Shown: positions 26,634 through 35,779, counted from the first letter of the stretch. The stretch: DNA of 64,000 nucleotides from Achromobacter sp. UMC71 (GCF_014170305.1 NZ_LZZT01000015.1:1-64000), one strand, 5' to 3'. Program-made: numbers and translations. Notes: a model not told the origin generated them from the sequence alone.

Positions 26634-27632
26634 ATGAAACACCCATCCAAGGCGCTGTCGCCTGGCCGCCGCCACCTGCTCATCGCCGGCCTGGGCGCCG
26701 CCCTGCTGCCGCTGTCCGCTCGCGCGCAGGCCTATCCGTCGCGCCCCATCAGCCTGGTCGTGCCGTTTCCGGCTGGCGGCTCCGTCGACCTGATCGGCCG
26801 CCTGTACGCCGACGTGCTGGGCAAGATCCTGGGCGTCACCATCGTGGTCGAAAACCGGGACGGCGCCGGCGGCGCCATCGGCAGCCAGCGCGTCGCGCGC
26901 GCCAAGCCCGACGGCTACACCCTGGTCGCCTCGTCGCAAAGCTCGCACCTGGCCAATCCGATCATGCACCCCAACCTGGGCTACGACCCGATCAAGGATT
27001 TCACCTCGATCTCGCAACTGGCGCGCACTCCCAACGTACTGGTGACCAGCGCCGAGCTGCCCGTCAAGACGTTCGCCGAATTCGTCGCCTACCTGAAGGC
27101 GCATCCCGACGCGGTGCACTTCGCCACCGCGGGCGTGGGCAGCATGGGCCAGCTCAATGCCGAGCTGCTCAAGAACACCGTGCAGGTCAACGCCGTGCAC
27201 GTTCCCTACCGGGGCGGCGCGCCGCTCCTGAACGCGCTGCTGGCCAATGAGGCGCAGTTCGCGCTGGACAACCTGGCACCCTTCCTGCCGCACATCCAGA
27301 CCGGCAAAATGCGCGCCCTGGCCGTGGCCGCGCCCAACCGGCTGGACACGCTGCCGGGCATCCCCACCTTTGCCGAACTCGGCTACCCCGTGCTTAACTC
27401 GATGTCCTGGATCGGACTGGCGGCCCCGGCCGGCACCCCGCCCGACATCGTGCAGACGCTGCTGGCCGCCGTCCAGACCGGCGCCCGCCTGGACACGACC
27501 GTGCAATCCCTGGAAAAAAGCGGCGCCTTGCCGCCCGAACTGCAAAGTCCCGAAGCTTTCACCACCATGATGTCGCAACGCCTGGCCTTGTACAAAGACC
27601 TGGTCGACCGCGCCGGCATCCGCCCCGAATAG
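26634..27632 (+). CDS. Bug/TctC-family periplasmic receptor
   Basis: A 332-residue periplasmic binding protein. It has an Arg-rich signal (SPGRRHLLIAGLGAALLPL, Tat-like) cut after SARAQA near residue 32, then the Bug landmarks YPSRPISLVVPFPAGGSVDL, VENRDGAGGAIG, ATAGVGSMGQL and VPYRGGAPLLN. No TctAB genes are nearby. It is transcribed with a desuccinylase/aspartoacylase-like gene 12 bp downstream, which probably acts on the ligand. Confidence 0.95.
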   Translation: MKHPSKALSPGRRHLLIAGLGAALLPLSARAQAYPSRPISLVVPFPAGGSVDLIGRLYADVLGKILGVTIVVENRDGAGGAIGSQRVARAKPDGYTLVASSQSSHLANPIMHPNLGYDPIKDFTSISQLARTPNVLVTSAELPVKTFAEFVAYLKAHPDAVHFATAGVGSMGQLNAELLKNTVQVNAVHVPYRGGAPLLNALLANEAQFALDNLAPFLPHIQTGKMRALAVAAPNRLDTLPGIPTFAELGYPVLNSMSWIGLAAPAGTPPDIVQTLLAAVQTGARLDTTVQSLEKSGALPPELQSPEAFTTMMSQRLALYKDLVDRAGIRPE

Positions 27633-27644
27633 GCCTCCTTCACA

Positions 27645-28595
27645 ATGTCCAATCCCGCTTTCGCCCCCGACACCGCGCCGCTGGAAGTCCTGCCGCGCGA
27701 CCTTTCCGCCTACCGCCAGGGCAATACCGGCATCGAGTACGTGCATCGCTTCGAGTCGGGCAAGCCTGGCCCGCACGTGCTCATCAACGCCCTCACCCAT
27801 GGCAACGAGATCTGCGGCATGGTGGCGGCGACCCATCTGCTCGATACCAGCGTGCGCCCCAAGATCGGCACGCTGACGGTCAGCTTCGCCAACATCGAAG
27901 CCTATGAAGCCTTCGACATCGACAATCCCTACGAAAACCGGCAACTGGTTCACAACCTGAACCGCATCTGGTCGCCCGAATGGCTGGACGGCGCCGAACA
28001 AAGCCCCGAACTGCGGCGCGCGCGCGAACTGCGCCCCGTGCTGGACGTGGCCGACTACGTGCTCGACATCCACTCCACCCGCGCGCCCGTGCAGCCCTTC
28101 TGGGTCTACCCCGAAATCGATCGCAACACCGCATTGGCCGCGGCCGTCGGCGCCCCCGCGGTGCAATTGGTGATGCCGGCCGGCCGTTTTCCCGGCACCG
28201 GCGTGCTCAACTACGGCCGCCACGGCGACCCCGCGTCGAACAGCGGCGGCGCCCTGGTGGTCGAATGCGGCCAGCACTTCGCGCAATCGGCGGCCGACCT
28301 GGCCACCGACGTCACGCTGCGCTTCCTGGCGCACCTGGGCCTGATCGACGCGCCCGCCTCGGCCGCACGCTCGCCCGCCCAGCCATTCCGGCTGCTGGAA
28401 GTGCACATGGTCAAGTCGGAAGACTTCGCCTTCGTGCGCCCCGTCATCGGCTTCGAGGTCTTCAACAAAGGCGAGCTCATTGCCATCAACGCCGGCGAGG
28501 AAATCCGCTCGCCGTGCGACCACTGCACGATCTTCATGCCCACGCGCATGCCGATCGTCGGCCGCGAAGGCGTCTACCTGACCGAGCCGATGTAA
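27645..28595 (+). CDS. succinylglutamate desuccinylase/aspartoacylase family zinc deacylase
   Basis: A 316-residue M14-like metallo-deacylase. The zinc site is seen as HGNEICG (His-X2-Glu, near residue 52) and DIHST (His near 142); substrate-binding Asn/Arg residues are in NLNRIW. Known members remove acyl groups from N-acetylaspartate, N-succinylglutamate or related acids. Together with the Bug receptor it forms an uptake-and-deacylation module under the RpiR regulator. The exact substrate is open. Confidence 0.9.
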   Translation: MSNPAFAPDTAPLEVLPRDLSAYRQGNTGIEYVHRFESGKPGPHVLINALTHGNEICGMVAATHLLDTSVRPKIGTLTVSFANIEAYEAFDIDNPYENRQLVHNLNRIWSPEWLDGAEQSPELRRARELRPVLDVADYVLDIHSTRAPVQPFWVYPEIDRNTALAAAVGAPAVQLVMPAGRFPGTGVLNYGRHGDPASNSGGALVVECGQHFAQSAADLATDVTLRFLAHLGLIDAPASAARSPAQPFRLLEVHMVKSEDFAFVRPVIGFEVFNKGELIAINAGEEIRSPCDHCTIFMPTRMPIVGREGVYLTEPM

Positions 28596-28600
28596 AGCCG

Positions 28601-28624
28601 GGATCCCGCTCCAGGGCGGGATCC
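28601..28624. terminator. hairpin between convergent genes
   Basis: A 9-bp stem (GGATCCCGC / GCGGGATCC) with a 6-nt loop lies just after the deacylase stop. The T run is poor. It probably ends the Bug operon against the convergent GNAT gene. Confidence 0.5.
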
Positions 28625-28656
28625 TTGCGGCCAACACAGCCCGCGCGCCCGCCGGG

Positions 28657-29091
28657 TCACAGATCCGGAATCAAGCGCTTGCCCAGGCTGATCACCGCAT
28701 CCTGCTGGAACCCCAGGCTGGCGTAGAACGCCTGCACCGCCTCGTTGCCCGAACGGATCATCAGATTGATCTTCGGGCAACCCCTCTCCAGCAGCTTGCG
28801 CTCCACCGCCCGCATCAGCGCGGCGGCATAGCCGCGGCGCTGATGCGCCGGGGCCACCGCCAGGTAATTGATCCAGCCGCGATGGCCGTCATAGCCGCCC
28901 ATCAAGGTGCCGACGATCTCGCCGTCCACGATGCCGACCAGGAACAGGTCGGACTGCACCGTCAGCTTGCGGGCCACGTCCTTGCGCGGATCGTTCCACG
29001 GGCGCGTCAGGCCGCATGCGGTCCACAGTCCGATAACGGCGGCTTCGTCCGCCGGGTGAAAGGGCCGGATGGCCAGGTCAGGGTGCTTCAT
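28657..29091 (-). CDS. YpeA-like GNAT acetyltransferase
   Basis: A 144-residue acetyl-CoA-dependent N-acetyltransferase. It shares with E. coli YpeA the stretches RPWNDPRKDVARKL, GTLMGGYDGHRGW and the final SLGKRLI. The acetyl-CoA loop is HQRRGYAAALM. GAGGAA precedes the ATG at 29091; a longer frame to 29250 lacks family similarity at its start. The substrate of YpeA-type enzymes is not established. Confidence 0.9.
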   Translation of the reverse strand: MKHPDLAIRPFHPADEAAVIGLWTACGLTRPWNDPRKDVARKLTVQSDLFLVGIVDGEIVGTLMGGYDGHRGWINYLAVAPAHQRRGYAAALMRAVERKLLERGCPKINLMIRSGNEAVQAFYASLGFQQDAVISLGKRLIPDL

Positions 29092-29170
29092 GCTTCGTTC
29101 CTCTCGTAGGAAAAAACGAAGGCCGGGCGCTACGCCTCGATGGCTGGAAAACGGATCGCAAAATCCGCGC

Positions 29171-29204
29171 AAACAAAAAAGGCCACGAGGGGTATCGTGG
29201 CCTT
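29171..29204 (-). terminator. intrinsic terminator, minus strand
   Basis: A 10-bp stem (AAGGCCACGA / TCGTGGCCTT, 29179-29204) is followed on the minus strand by TTTTTTGTTTG. It lies downstream of the PhzF gene. The 29092-29471 stretch otherwise holds no supported gene; the GNAT promoter must lie left of this terminator. Confidence 0.8.
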
Positions 29205-29471
29205 CTGGCGGGACCGCCGGAGGATCCGGCGGCCGAACGCGGCTTGCCACTCAACGCAGGCGTCGAGTGATTCGTCGGTTGTCTGCCCGGGCCGGCGCGG
29301 CCGGCGGGGCGGTGTGGAATGGATGCATGGCGGCCAGCATACCCGACGGCTTGCCATGGCCGCAAGCCAAGGGGCGCCGCCCGGCATGCCGGACGGGCGC
29401 GATTCACCGCAGCATTCGGGCCCGGGCCAGATAAGCCTTGGCGGCTTGAACCGCCCGCCTACCTTTCGCAG

Positions 29472-30389
29472 TCAGCCCGCTGCCGGCGCCGGCAATGTGC
29501 CTTCCATTACCACCACGGCCTGACCGGCCACCCCGGCCCACACACCATCCGGCCGCCCTTCGGCGTGGGCCAGCAACAGGCTGGCGCGCCCCATGTCCAC
29601 GCCCTGCCCCACCCGCAGCCGCAACGCGGCGCCGCCTTGCAAGGCGGCCCGCAACGCCGTCGCCGCGCCCGTCGCGCTGCCAGTAGCGGGGTCTTCCGTC
29701 ATGCGTCCGGTGAACATGCGCGCCTGGATGTCGGTCAGCCCCTGCGCCGTATCGGCGCCAGTATCGGTGGTGTAGGCATAGATCGAACGCGCCTCGTCCC
29801 GCAGGCCCAACGCAGCATAGCCGGCAGCGTCCGGCGCCGCGCGGCGCAAGGCATCGCGGTTGGCCAGTTGCACCACCAGGAACGCCAAGCCTACGGACAC
29901 CACCTGCGGCGCATGCTCGGACAATTCGATATCGCCGGGCTGCAGGCGCAGCGCCCGCGCCACCGCCTCGGCCGTCGCCTGGCTGCCGCGCGTCAGGGGT
30001 TGCGGCGCGGCCAGTTCCGCGCCCAGCAATTGACCGCTCTCGTCATACTGCAATTCGATCCGCACCAGGCCCGCCGCTTCCTCGAACACGAAGCGCGCCG
30101 GCGCCGGCCGGCCCGCCGCGATCATTTCGCGCGCCAGCACCACCGCCGTGCCCACATTGGGGTGCCCTGCGAACGGCACCTCGCGGTCGGGCGTGAAAAT
30201 GCGCACCCACGCCGTATGCGCGGCCTCGCGCGGGGCCAGCACGAAACTGGTTTCGGTGTAATTGAATTCGCGCGCGATGCGCTGCATCTGCGCCGTGTCC
30301 AGCCCCTCGGCGTCCAGCACGACCGCCAGCGGATTGCCTTGATAGGCCTGGGCGGTGAACACATCGGCGGTGACGTAGCGGTAGCGCAT
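29472..30389 (-). CDS. PhzF-family protein
   Basis: A 305-residue protein with the diaminopimelate-epimerase-like double fold. It has the PhzF start YVTADVFTAQAYQGNPLAV, the catalytic Glu in NYTETSFV (near residue 46), the GHPNVGTA loop and a second-domain glycine loop DPATGSATGAA. PhzF itself isomerises an intermediate of phenazine synthesis, but lone homologues such as this have other, mostly unknown, isomerase roles. I chose the ATG at 30389; 30404 is also possible. Confidence 0.92.
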   Translation of the reverse strand: MRYRYVTADVFTAQAYQGNPLAVVLDAEGLDTAQMQRIAREFNYTETSFVLAPREAAHTAWVRIFTPDREVPFAGHPNVGTAVVLAREMIAAGRPAPARFVFEEAAGLVRIELQYDESGQLLGAELAAPQPLTRGSQATAEAVARALRLQPGDIELSEHAPQVVSVGLAFLVVQLANRDALRRAAPDAAGYAALGLRDEARSIYAYTTDTGADTAQGLTDIQARMFTGRMTEDPATGSATGAATALRAALQGGAALRLRVGQGVDMGRASLLLAHAEGRPDGVWAGVAGQAVVVMEGTLPAPAAG

Positions 30390-30579
30390 GCGGATTCCTG
30401 GCATCGGCTGGGGATTGCCAGGAATTATGCCGCCCGCCCGGCCAGCGCAACAGGCACAGAGCGGGCAGAATCGCGCCATAACAGCCTGGCGGCCATATGC
30501 TTATGCGCCGCGATCAGGCGTTGCGATGAGGCGCCGGGATCAGGCGCTGATGACACCCGTGCCGCGCCGCCTTCCATGC

Positions 30580-30885
30580 TCAGTCGAACACGGGCCGGAA
30601 AAAGCTGCGCTCGTAGCTCAGGATGCAGCGCGTATCCTCGGCATACTTGAAGGCCGCCTGGCAAGCCGCGTCGTTCATCGACTGCTGACGATAGCGCTCG
30701 TATTCCGCCAGGCTGGGAAACGTGAACAGCGCCAGCGCGATATTGTTGGCGCCTTCGGACGGCAGGAAATAGCCGTGATGCGTGCCGCCGAACTTCTCCA
30801 CCAGCGGAATCCACATCTTGCCGTAAGCCTCGAATTCCTTGAGGCGGTTGGGATCGATCACATAACGCAGATAGCAGGTAACCAT
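30580..30885 (-). CDS. NIPSNAP-family protein
   Basis: A 101-residue ferredoxin-like dimeric-barrel protein. It begins MVTCYLRYVIDPNRLKEFE and has the family stretch GKMWIPLVEKFGGTHHGYF. GGAG precedes the ATG at 30885. Bacterial NIPSNAP proteins have no established activity. Single gene. Confidence 0.88.
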   Translation of the reverse strand: MVTCYLRYVIDPNRLKEFEAYGKMWIPLVEKFGGTHHGYFLPSEGANNIALALFTFPSLAEYERYRQQSMNDAACQAAFKYAEDTRCILSYERSFFRPVFD

Positions 30886-31252
30886 GGAAGCTCCGTATAG
30901 CGTGACGCCACAGCGCATGCTGCGGCAAGCCGGCGCCACTGCCAGGCAGCGCGCCGTTGGGGGTTGGACAATCCCATAAGCCCTGCCCCGCGTCAATGCA
31001 TGCAACCCTTGCCCCGGCCTGTTCATCAAGCGGATCGCTCACGTCCGGATCGCCGCCGCCGAGCTCGCCCCCTGTAACCCCACTGGCGACTGCCCGGCGC
31101 ACCGTTACATCCAGTACGGCCAACTGCATAGATATTCACACTCCCGCATCATTTGCGCAAAAGAGTCGCTGCGCGCCTCACCCAGAATTCCAGGACCGTG
31201 CCCGACGGGCGAAACGGCGGCCCTGCCCGCCATTCCTTTCCAAGCGAATTCG
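30886..31252. other. 367-bp stretch without a supported gene
   Basis: This stretch lies between the divergent NIPSNAP gene and the tiny lipoprotein gene and presumably holds both promoters. No clear -35/-10 pair or hairpin was picked out. Overlapping reading frames lack family features. Confidence 0.5.
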
Positions 31253-31411
31253 ATGAAGTGGATCCTGGTTTCAACGTTGTGTCTGCTTGCCTCCGGCTGT
31301 GGCCTGGCGGCCGCCCCCTGCCGGATCACCTCCGCCGTCATCAAGATCGTCCCGGTCGTCGGCGACGTCGCGGCGGCGCCGACCGACGCCTGCGCAGAGA
31401 TCATCGACTGA
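31253..31411 (+). CDS. very small lipoprotein (DUF6726-like)
   Basis: A 52-residue protein. The signal is short, with lipobox LLASGC (Cys16), followed by GLAAAPCRITSAVIKIVPVV and a tail with a third Cys (TDACAEIID). I recall this pattern from short Burkholderiales lipoproteins classed as DUF6726, which have no known function. It lies just before the convergent autotransporter gene. Confidence 0.65.
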   Translation: MKWILVSTLCLLASGCGLAAAPCRITSAVIKIVPVVGDVAAAPTDACAEIID

Positions 31412-31484
31412 CATCCACCCGCGATGCCGTCGGTCAAGCGCCGATCCCCGATTCATGCCTTGTCAATCACCGGGGATCGCATCG

Positions 31485-34349
31485 CTACCAGCGATAACCC
31501 ACGTTGATCATGCCCCCATAACCACGCTGGCTGTTGTTGCCGGCCTGGCCAAAGACGTGACCCGACACCTGGACCGCACGGCTGACGCGGCCTTCGGCGC
31601 CCAACTTCAGTTCGAGCGCATTGCGGGCGGGTGCGGCGTCAAGCGCGTTGCCCCCCATACGCACGGACGCCCCATTGAACCGATGCAGCCAGTTGGCCTC
31701 GAGGAAAGGCCGCACCGCCGGGGCCCCGGCCGTCGCCCGCGGATACAGGCGCACGCCGAAGCGCGAGTTCCAGGCGTTGTCGCTGCCACTGCGCATGCGC
31801 GTGCCCTGCAGCGTCGCATCCTGGGCGTCATACCGGCTGTAGACCAGTTGCGCGTGCGGCTCGAGCACGACCGGGCCCAGCGCAGATCCCGCGGCAAACG
31901 GCGTGATCGCGTAGCCGGCCTCGATCGACGCACTGAAGACGGTGGAGCGGTAGCTAGCCGAGCCCACCTCGCTGTTCACCTGATTGCGATAGCGCGCCAC
32001 CTGCATCCAGGTGTCCGCGTAAGCGCCCAGCCGCGTGGCGTCATCCTGGTACGCGGTGCCGTACACCCCCGCCGAATAGCCGGATACCTTGCCGTGCGCG
32101 CGGGAATGCACGGCGGCGCCGTCGGGCAGCCTCAGCGTGGACGCCGAGCGTGTGCGCGCATCGCCGTAGCCACCCATGATGCCGCCATAAATGGCACCGT
32201 TGCGGCCGGCCGGCATCTTGATGAGATCCGCGCCCAGCTGCAACATCGAGCTGTCAGTGGCGATATCGACGCGGCCCTGGGTCAAGCCCAAGCCGCTATC
32301 CTGACGCCCTTCGACGCGGGCCCACAGGCCGCGGCCAGTCCGTGCCATGGTCCCGTCGGCGGCCGGCGCATCGGCGCTTGCAGCGCCGTAGGCGGCCACG
32401 CGGTCGTGCAGGCCGTGAGTGAAGAGCCGGGTACTGGCCAACTGGTTGCCGATATAAGCGCCGCTTTCAGGCGAGACATTCTGGAAGACGTGAGCGGGAA
32501 TCTCCGGCGTCGCATAGGCCGATGTCAGGTACCAGTCGGGCGCCGCGCCGCCATTACCACCGCGGACCAGGCTGTAATCGTAGCCATTCAAGGCGATCGT
32601 GCCCGCGCTGGCGCGGTAGCCAGTGGAACCGGCATCCAGATGGAACGCGTGGGACGCGGTGGTGCCGCCGTTGATCGTCTGCACCACCCGGATGCCGGTG
32701 CCGATAATGCCGCCGGCGCCACCGGTGGTGATGACCCGCAGGCCGGTGTTGCCCGTTGCCGAACCGCCGTCGATGACCAACCTGTCGGTACCCGAGGCGT
32801 CGTCACCCAACCGGGTGTTGAGTACCAACGTGCCGCCGCCCACGTAGTTGCCTACGGTCAGCGTCTTGAAGCTGGTACCGCCAGCCGGCGGGGAGAAGGC
32901 GACGAGACCCGCGTTGGACAGCGAGTCCAGCGTGGAGTCACCGCGCACGTTCCAGGTGCTGTTGCCGTCGAGCGTGACGCTGTTGACTCGCCCCGAGTCA
33001 CGTTGCAAAGCAGCACCCGTCAGTACGGATCCATTCCTGAGAGAGACGTCAATGACGCCTTGACTCCCGGCCAGCAGATCCCCATGCAGAAAGGCATTGG
33101 AAGCGTCCAGGTTTGCCTGTGCGGCGCTATCCCCGGCAGGTGAACTGGCCCACAGCAGTACACCCTTTTCCTCGTCCCCGCCGGCATCCTTTGAAAGAAT
33201 GGATGAGTCCGAGACAAGGAACGCATAAATGCCATTTGGGGAGTCTCCCCGAAGGGCCGCCAGAGCCGCACCACCCTGGGTGCTGATCTGACTGCCGTTC
33301 CTGATTGTCACGACTGGGGGCACAGAGTGAGCATAGCTACCGCCGAGAATGCCGTAGCTAGCAGCCCCGCCTTCGACGAGCAGGTGCGTATTGTCCAACA
33401 TCACTTGCGCGCCGTTCTTAAGCACAACTCCATTAGCGAACTGACCGACGGCTTTCACCACACTACCGAACGTGGACAAACTGTTGCCGCCCCCCTCGAC
33501 GCCCAGGGCGATAGAGGACGATGTCAAAGTGACGTTCTCCAGAACCACCCGACTGTCGTTGATGCCGAGGTTATCTTGCACAAGGACACCGTAGCCGGCG
33601 GTGGCGTTGCCATTCCCACCTTGCAGAATGTGCACCCCGGTCAACTTGGCGCGTCCGCCGTTTATGACAACCAAGCCTGAGCCCGTCAGATTCTGAATGG
33701 CGCCGCCCTTCATCTCCAAGCTGCCCAGGTTATCCACGGCTACACCTGCATACCCGTCGTGGTAGACATCAGTGTTCCGTAGCGAGACCAAGGAACCCAC
33801 ACCGCTCACACTCACGCTGGCCCAATGACCCGCAGTTGTTATTCGGCTTGCCTCGAGCGACACGTTAGCTCCGTTGATCGCACGGACCCCCCATGAATAA
33901 GCCCAATGAGCGGCCGCGGAAGTGAGGGTCACATTTTTCGCGCGGATGACCGAACCCGCGCTATGGGCGAACAAGGTGGGCCCAACAGCGACGGCGATGC
34001 TTCCCCCATCAAGCTCGATCTGGCCACCAGAATCCGCATAAGCGCCGATGAACTGACTGGTGATGTCGCTATTGGTCAAGGAAATGATGCCCCCCGACAA
34101 CGCTCCCAAGCCCATACCGTTCTGGACGTTGGCCGTGACGGAGATTCCATCGCCGCGCACGCGATTGCTGCCGAACACGGAGATAGCCGGGCCGTTGCCG
34201 GCATACGTAACCGTGTCACCGCGATCAAGTACTTTATCGATCTTGTCGGTGGAAGAATCCAGAAGGATCTGGGTGTAGTCGGCGGCGTTGACGGGAGCAG
34301 CCATGACGGCCAGCAGGCCGAGCATGATGGGGGTTAAGTTTGTACGCAC
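31485..34349 (-). CDS. autotransporter (type Va), pertactin-like passenger with four RGD motifs
   Basis: A 954-residue surface protein. The signal peptide is residues 1-22/23 (MLGLLAVMAAPVNAAD region). A repetitive beta-helix passenger runs to about 610, ending with the usual PDWYLTSAY. A linker follows, then a C-terminal beta-barrel from about 670, closing with an aromatic residue (NVGYRW). RGD occurs at 43-45, 65-67, 367-369 (as RGDSP) and 469-471 (as RGDST), which suggests adhesion to integrins. The passenger's DNA is poorer in GC than the neighbours: 31 of 60 bases G+C in 33421-33480 by hand count. No protease motif was seen. Expression may be under virulence control, but no clear BvgA site was recognised. 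Confidence 0.92.
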   Translation of the reverse strand: MRTNLTPIMLGLLAVMAAPVNAADYTQILLDSSTDKIDKVLDRGDTVTYAGNGPAISVFGSNRVRGDGISVTANVQNGMGLGALSGGIISLTNSDITSQFIGAYADSGGQIELDGGSIAVAVGPTLFAHSAGSVIRAKNVTLTSAAAHWAYSWGVRAINGANVSLEASRITTAGHWASVSVSGVGSLVSLRNTDVYHDGYAGVAVDNLGSLEMKGGAIQNLTGSGLVVINGGRAKLTGVHILQGGNGNATAGYGVLVQDNLGINDSRVVLENVTLTSSSIALGVEGGGNSLSTFGSVVKAVGQFANGVVLKNGAQVMLDNTHLLVEGGAASYGILGGSYAHSVPPVVTIRNGSQISTQGGAALAALRGDSPNGIYAFLVSDSSILSKDAGGDEEKGVLLWASSPAGDSAAQANLDASNAFLHGDLLAGSQGVIDVSLRNGSVLTGAALQRDSGRVNSVTLDGNSTWNVRGDSTLDSLSNAGLVAFSPPAGGTSFKTLTVGNYVGGGTLVLNTRLGDDASGTDRLVIDGGSATGNTGLRVITTGGAGGIIGTGIRVVQTINGGTTASHAFHLDAGSTGYRASAGTIALNGYDYSLVRGGNGGAAPDWYLTSAYATPEIPAHVFQNVSPESGAYIGNQLASTRLFTHGLHDRVAAYGAASADAPAADGTMARTGRGLWARVEGRQDSGLGLTQGRVDIATDSSMLQLGADLIKMPAGRNGAIYGGIMGGYGDARTRSASTLRLPDGAAVHSRAHGKVSGYSAGVYGTAYQDDATRLGAYADTWMQVARYRNQVNSEVGSASYRSTVFSASIEAGYAITPFAAGSALGPVVLEPHAQLVYSRYDAQDATLQGTRMRSGSDNAWNSRFGVRLYPRATAGAPAVRPFLEANWLHRFNGASVRMGGNALDAAPARNALELKLGAEGRVSRAVQVSGHVFGQAGNNSQRGYGGMINVGYRW

Positions 34350-34649
34350 AAGATTCCTTCGCGATGATGCTCGAAGGCGTACGCACTTTCTTCACTGGCT
34401 TGGGCTTAAAGAACGACCACGGAATCCACACGAATCAGCGCCATACGCCGAGCAATTCGGTTGTTGACTTATGCATGATCGCAATCGAAGCCCAGCTTTG
34501 AAATTGGATGATTCCAAAAAACGTAACGCGTTGTTGGGCTGTACGCGGTTGGAAGCGTTGGCTTTGGGTAGCTTGGGCTGGGCTGGGCTTGGGTCGCTTC
34601 AGGCGGCTAAATGATGGGGTAGTCCCTCACGAAAGTCGCCGCAATGAGA
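34350..34649. other. 300-bp autotransporter upstream region
   Basis: No gene is supported here. The stretch is relatively AT-rich and holds a small dyad (TTGGA-TGAT-TCCAA, 34504-34517) and GGGCT-type short repeats near 34575-34600. It must contain the autotransporter promoter. Confidence 0.5.
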
Positions 34650-34683
34650 AAGGGGGTTAGTGATTTTCATCACTAACCCCCTT
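34650..34683 (-). terminator. 14-bp hairpin downstream of tRNA-Pro
   Basis: AAGGGGGTTAGTGA and its exact reverse complement (34670-34683) surround TTTTCA. It lies 10 bp past the 3' end of the tRNA in its direction of transcription. The T run is weak, but the stem is strong; probably the tRNA terminator. Confidence 0.65.
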
Positions 34684-34693
34684 AGGGTATTGC

Positions 34694-34772
<79 letters not shown>

Positions 34773-34962
34773 AGAAAAAGAGTATAGCAGAACAAAAAAT
34801 TGTTTGCACGCATTGGTGCAAAAAAAGTGCTGAATACTCAAAAAAATTTGCGTCCCCTGCGCGATGCCTGCATCACTTTCATGCAGGTCTCGCGCCCAAG
34901 ACGCAAGGTCTAGATGTCGTGCTTGAAAAAAGCGTTCGTGCTTGCTTGACGCGCGTCGCGCA

Positions 34963-35379
34963 TCACGCCTGCGCAGGGGTGCTGCCGCTTGCGGCCGGCG
35001 CGCCCAGCGCTTCACCGAGCATCGTCGACACATTGCCCAGCTCATTACGCAAGGCCTGCATCTCGGCGCCGGTCAGGCGCACGGCGGCGTCCTGATCATG
35101 CGGCGTATCACGCGCATCGCCCAGGCGATTGCGCGCGCCGCTGATGGTGAAGCCTTGCTCGTACAGCAACGAACGGATGCGGCGGATCAGCAGCACTTCA
35201 TGGTGCTGGTAATAGCGGCGATTGCCGCGCCGCTTCACCGGCTTGAGCTGCGTGAATTCCTGTTCCCAATACCGCAACACATGGGGCTTGACGCCACACA
35301 GGTCGCTGACTTCACCGATGGTGAAGTAACGCTTGGCGGGAATGGGCGGTAGGGTAACGGTGGATTCAGTACGTGTCAT
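34963..35379 (-). CDS. MerR-family regulator downstream of ihfA
   Basis: A 138-residue regulator. The MerR HTH is [20 protein letters not shown] with the wing [15 protein letters not shown]; a dimerising helix and Ala-rich tail follow. There are no metal-binding cysteines beyond the one in the HTH, so metal sensing is unlikely. Its place after pheST-ihfA is conserved in many proteobacteria. Its target is unknown. Confidence 0.9.
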   Translation of the reverse strand: MTRTESTVTLPPIPAKRYFTIGEVSDLCGVKPHVLRYWEQEFTQLKPVKRRGNRRYYQHHEVLLIRRIRSLLYEQGFTISGARNRLGDARDTPHDQDAAVRLTGAEMQALRNELGNVSTMLGEALGAPAASGSTPAQA

Positions 35380-35437
35380 AAGCGAATTTTATGCCGCGCG
35401 GAAGTCGAGTGCCGATAACAAATGCCGACAAAGCGTA

Positions 35438-35776
35438 TCACTCCTCGGCGTCGGGCGCCGTGGGAGTGGCCTGCTCGACCACGCTCTTGAGTTTCTGGCT
35501 GGCGTGGAACGTGACCACGCGGCGTGCGGCGATGGGGATGGTTTCGCCGGTCTTGGGATTGCGGCCGGGACGCGGCGGTTTGTCGCGCACCTGGAAGTTT
35601 CCGAAGCCCGAGAGCTTGACGGAATCTCCGCGCGCCAAGGCGTCGCGGATTTCCTCGAAGAACGTATCGACGATGTCCTTGGCTTCGCGTTTGTTCAGGC
35701 CGACCCGCTCAAAGAGCAGTTCGGCCAGCTCGGCCTTGGTCAGGGTGCGCGGCTCGGCAAGCATACTGTTCCCCAT
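35438..35776 (-). CDS. ihfA: integration host factor subunit alpha
   Basis: A 112-residue HU/IHF-fold DNA-bending protein with the DNA-binding arm [20 protein letters not shown]. It starts 3 nt after the pheT stop, so it is part of the phe operon as in E. coli. It forms a heterodimer with IhfB and would assist sigma-54 promoters such as those seen at glnK and at 62843. The acidic C-terminal tail is slightly longer than in enterics. Confidence 0.96.
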   Translation of the reverse strand: MGNSMLAEPRTLTKAELAELLFERVGLNKREAKDIVDTFFEEIRDALARGDSVKLSGFGNFQVRDKPPRPGRNPKTGETIPIAARRVVTFHASQKLKSVVEQATPTAPDAEE

Positions 35777-35779
35777 GGT

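Noticed and set aside
26565-28637. A 690-codon minus-strand frame over the Bug and deacylase genes
   Set aside because: Antisense shadow of two well-supported genes.
31287-33143. A 618-codon open frame on the plus strand inside the autotransporter gene
   Set aside because: It reads as low-complexity Arg/Gly/Ala sequence and overlaps the conserved beta-barrel coding region in antisense.
34350-34649. BvgA heptad sites or an integrase attachment site between tRNA-Pro and the autotransporter
   Set aside because: No convincing TTTCCTA-type heptads, no integrase gene and no repeat of the tRNA 3' end were found.
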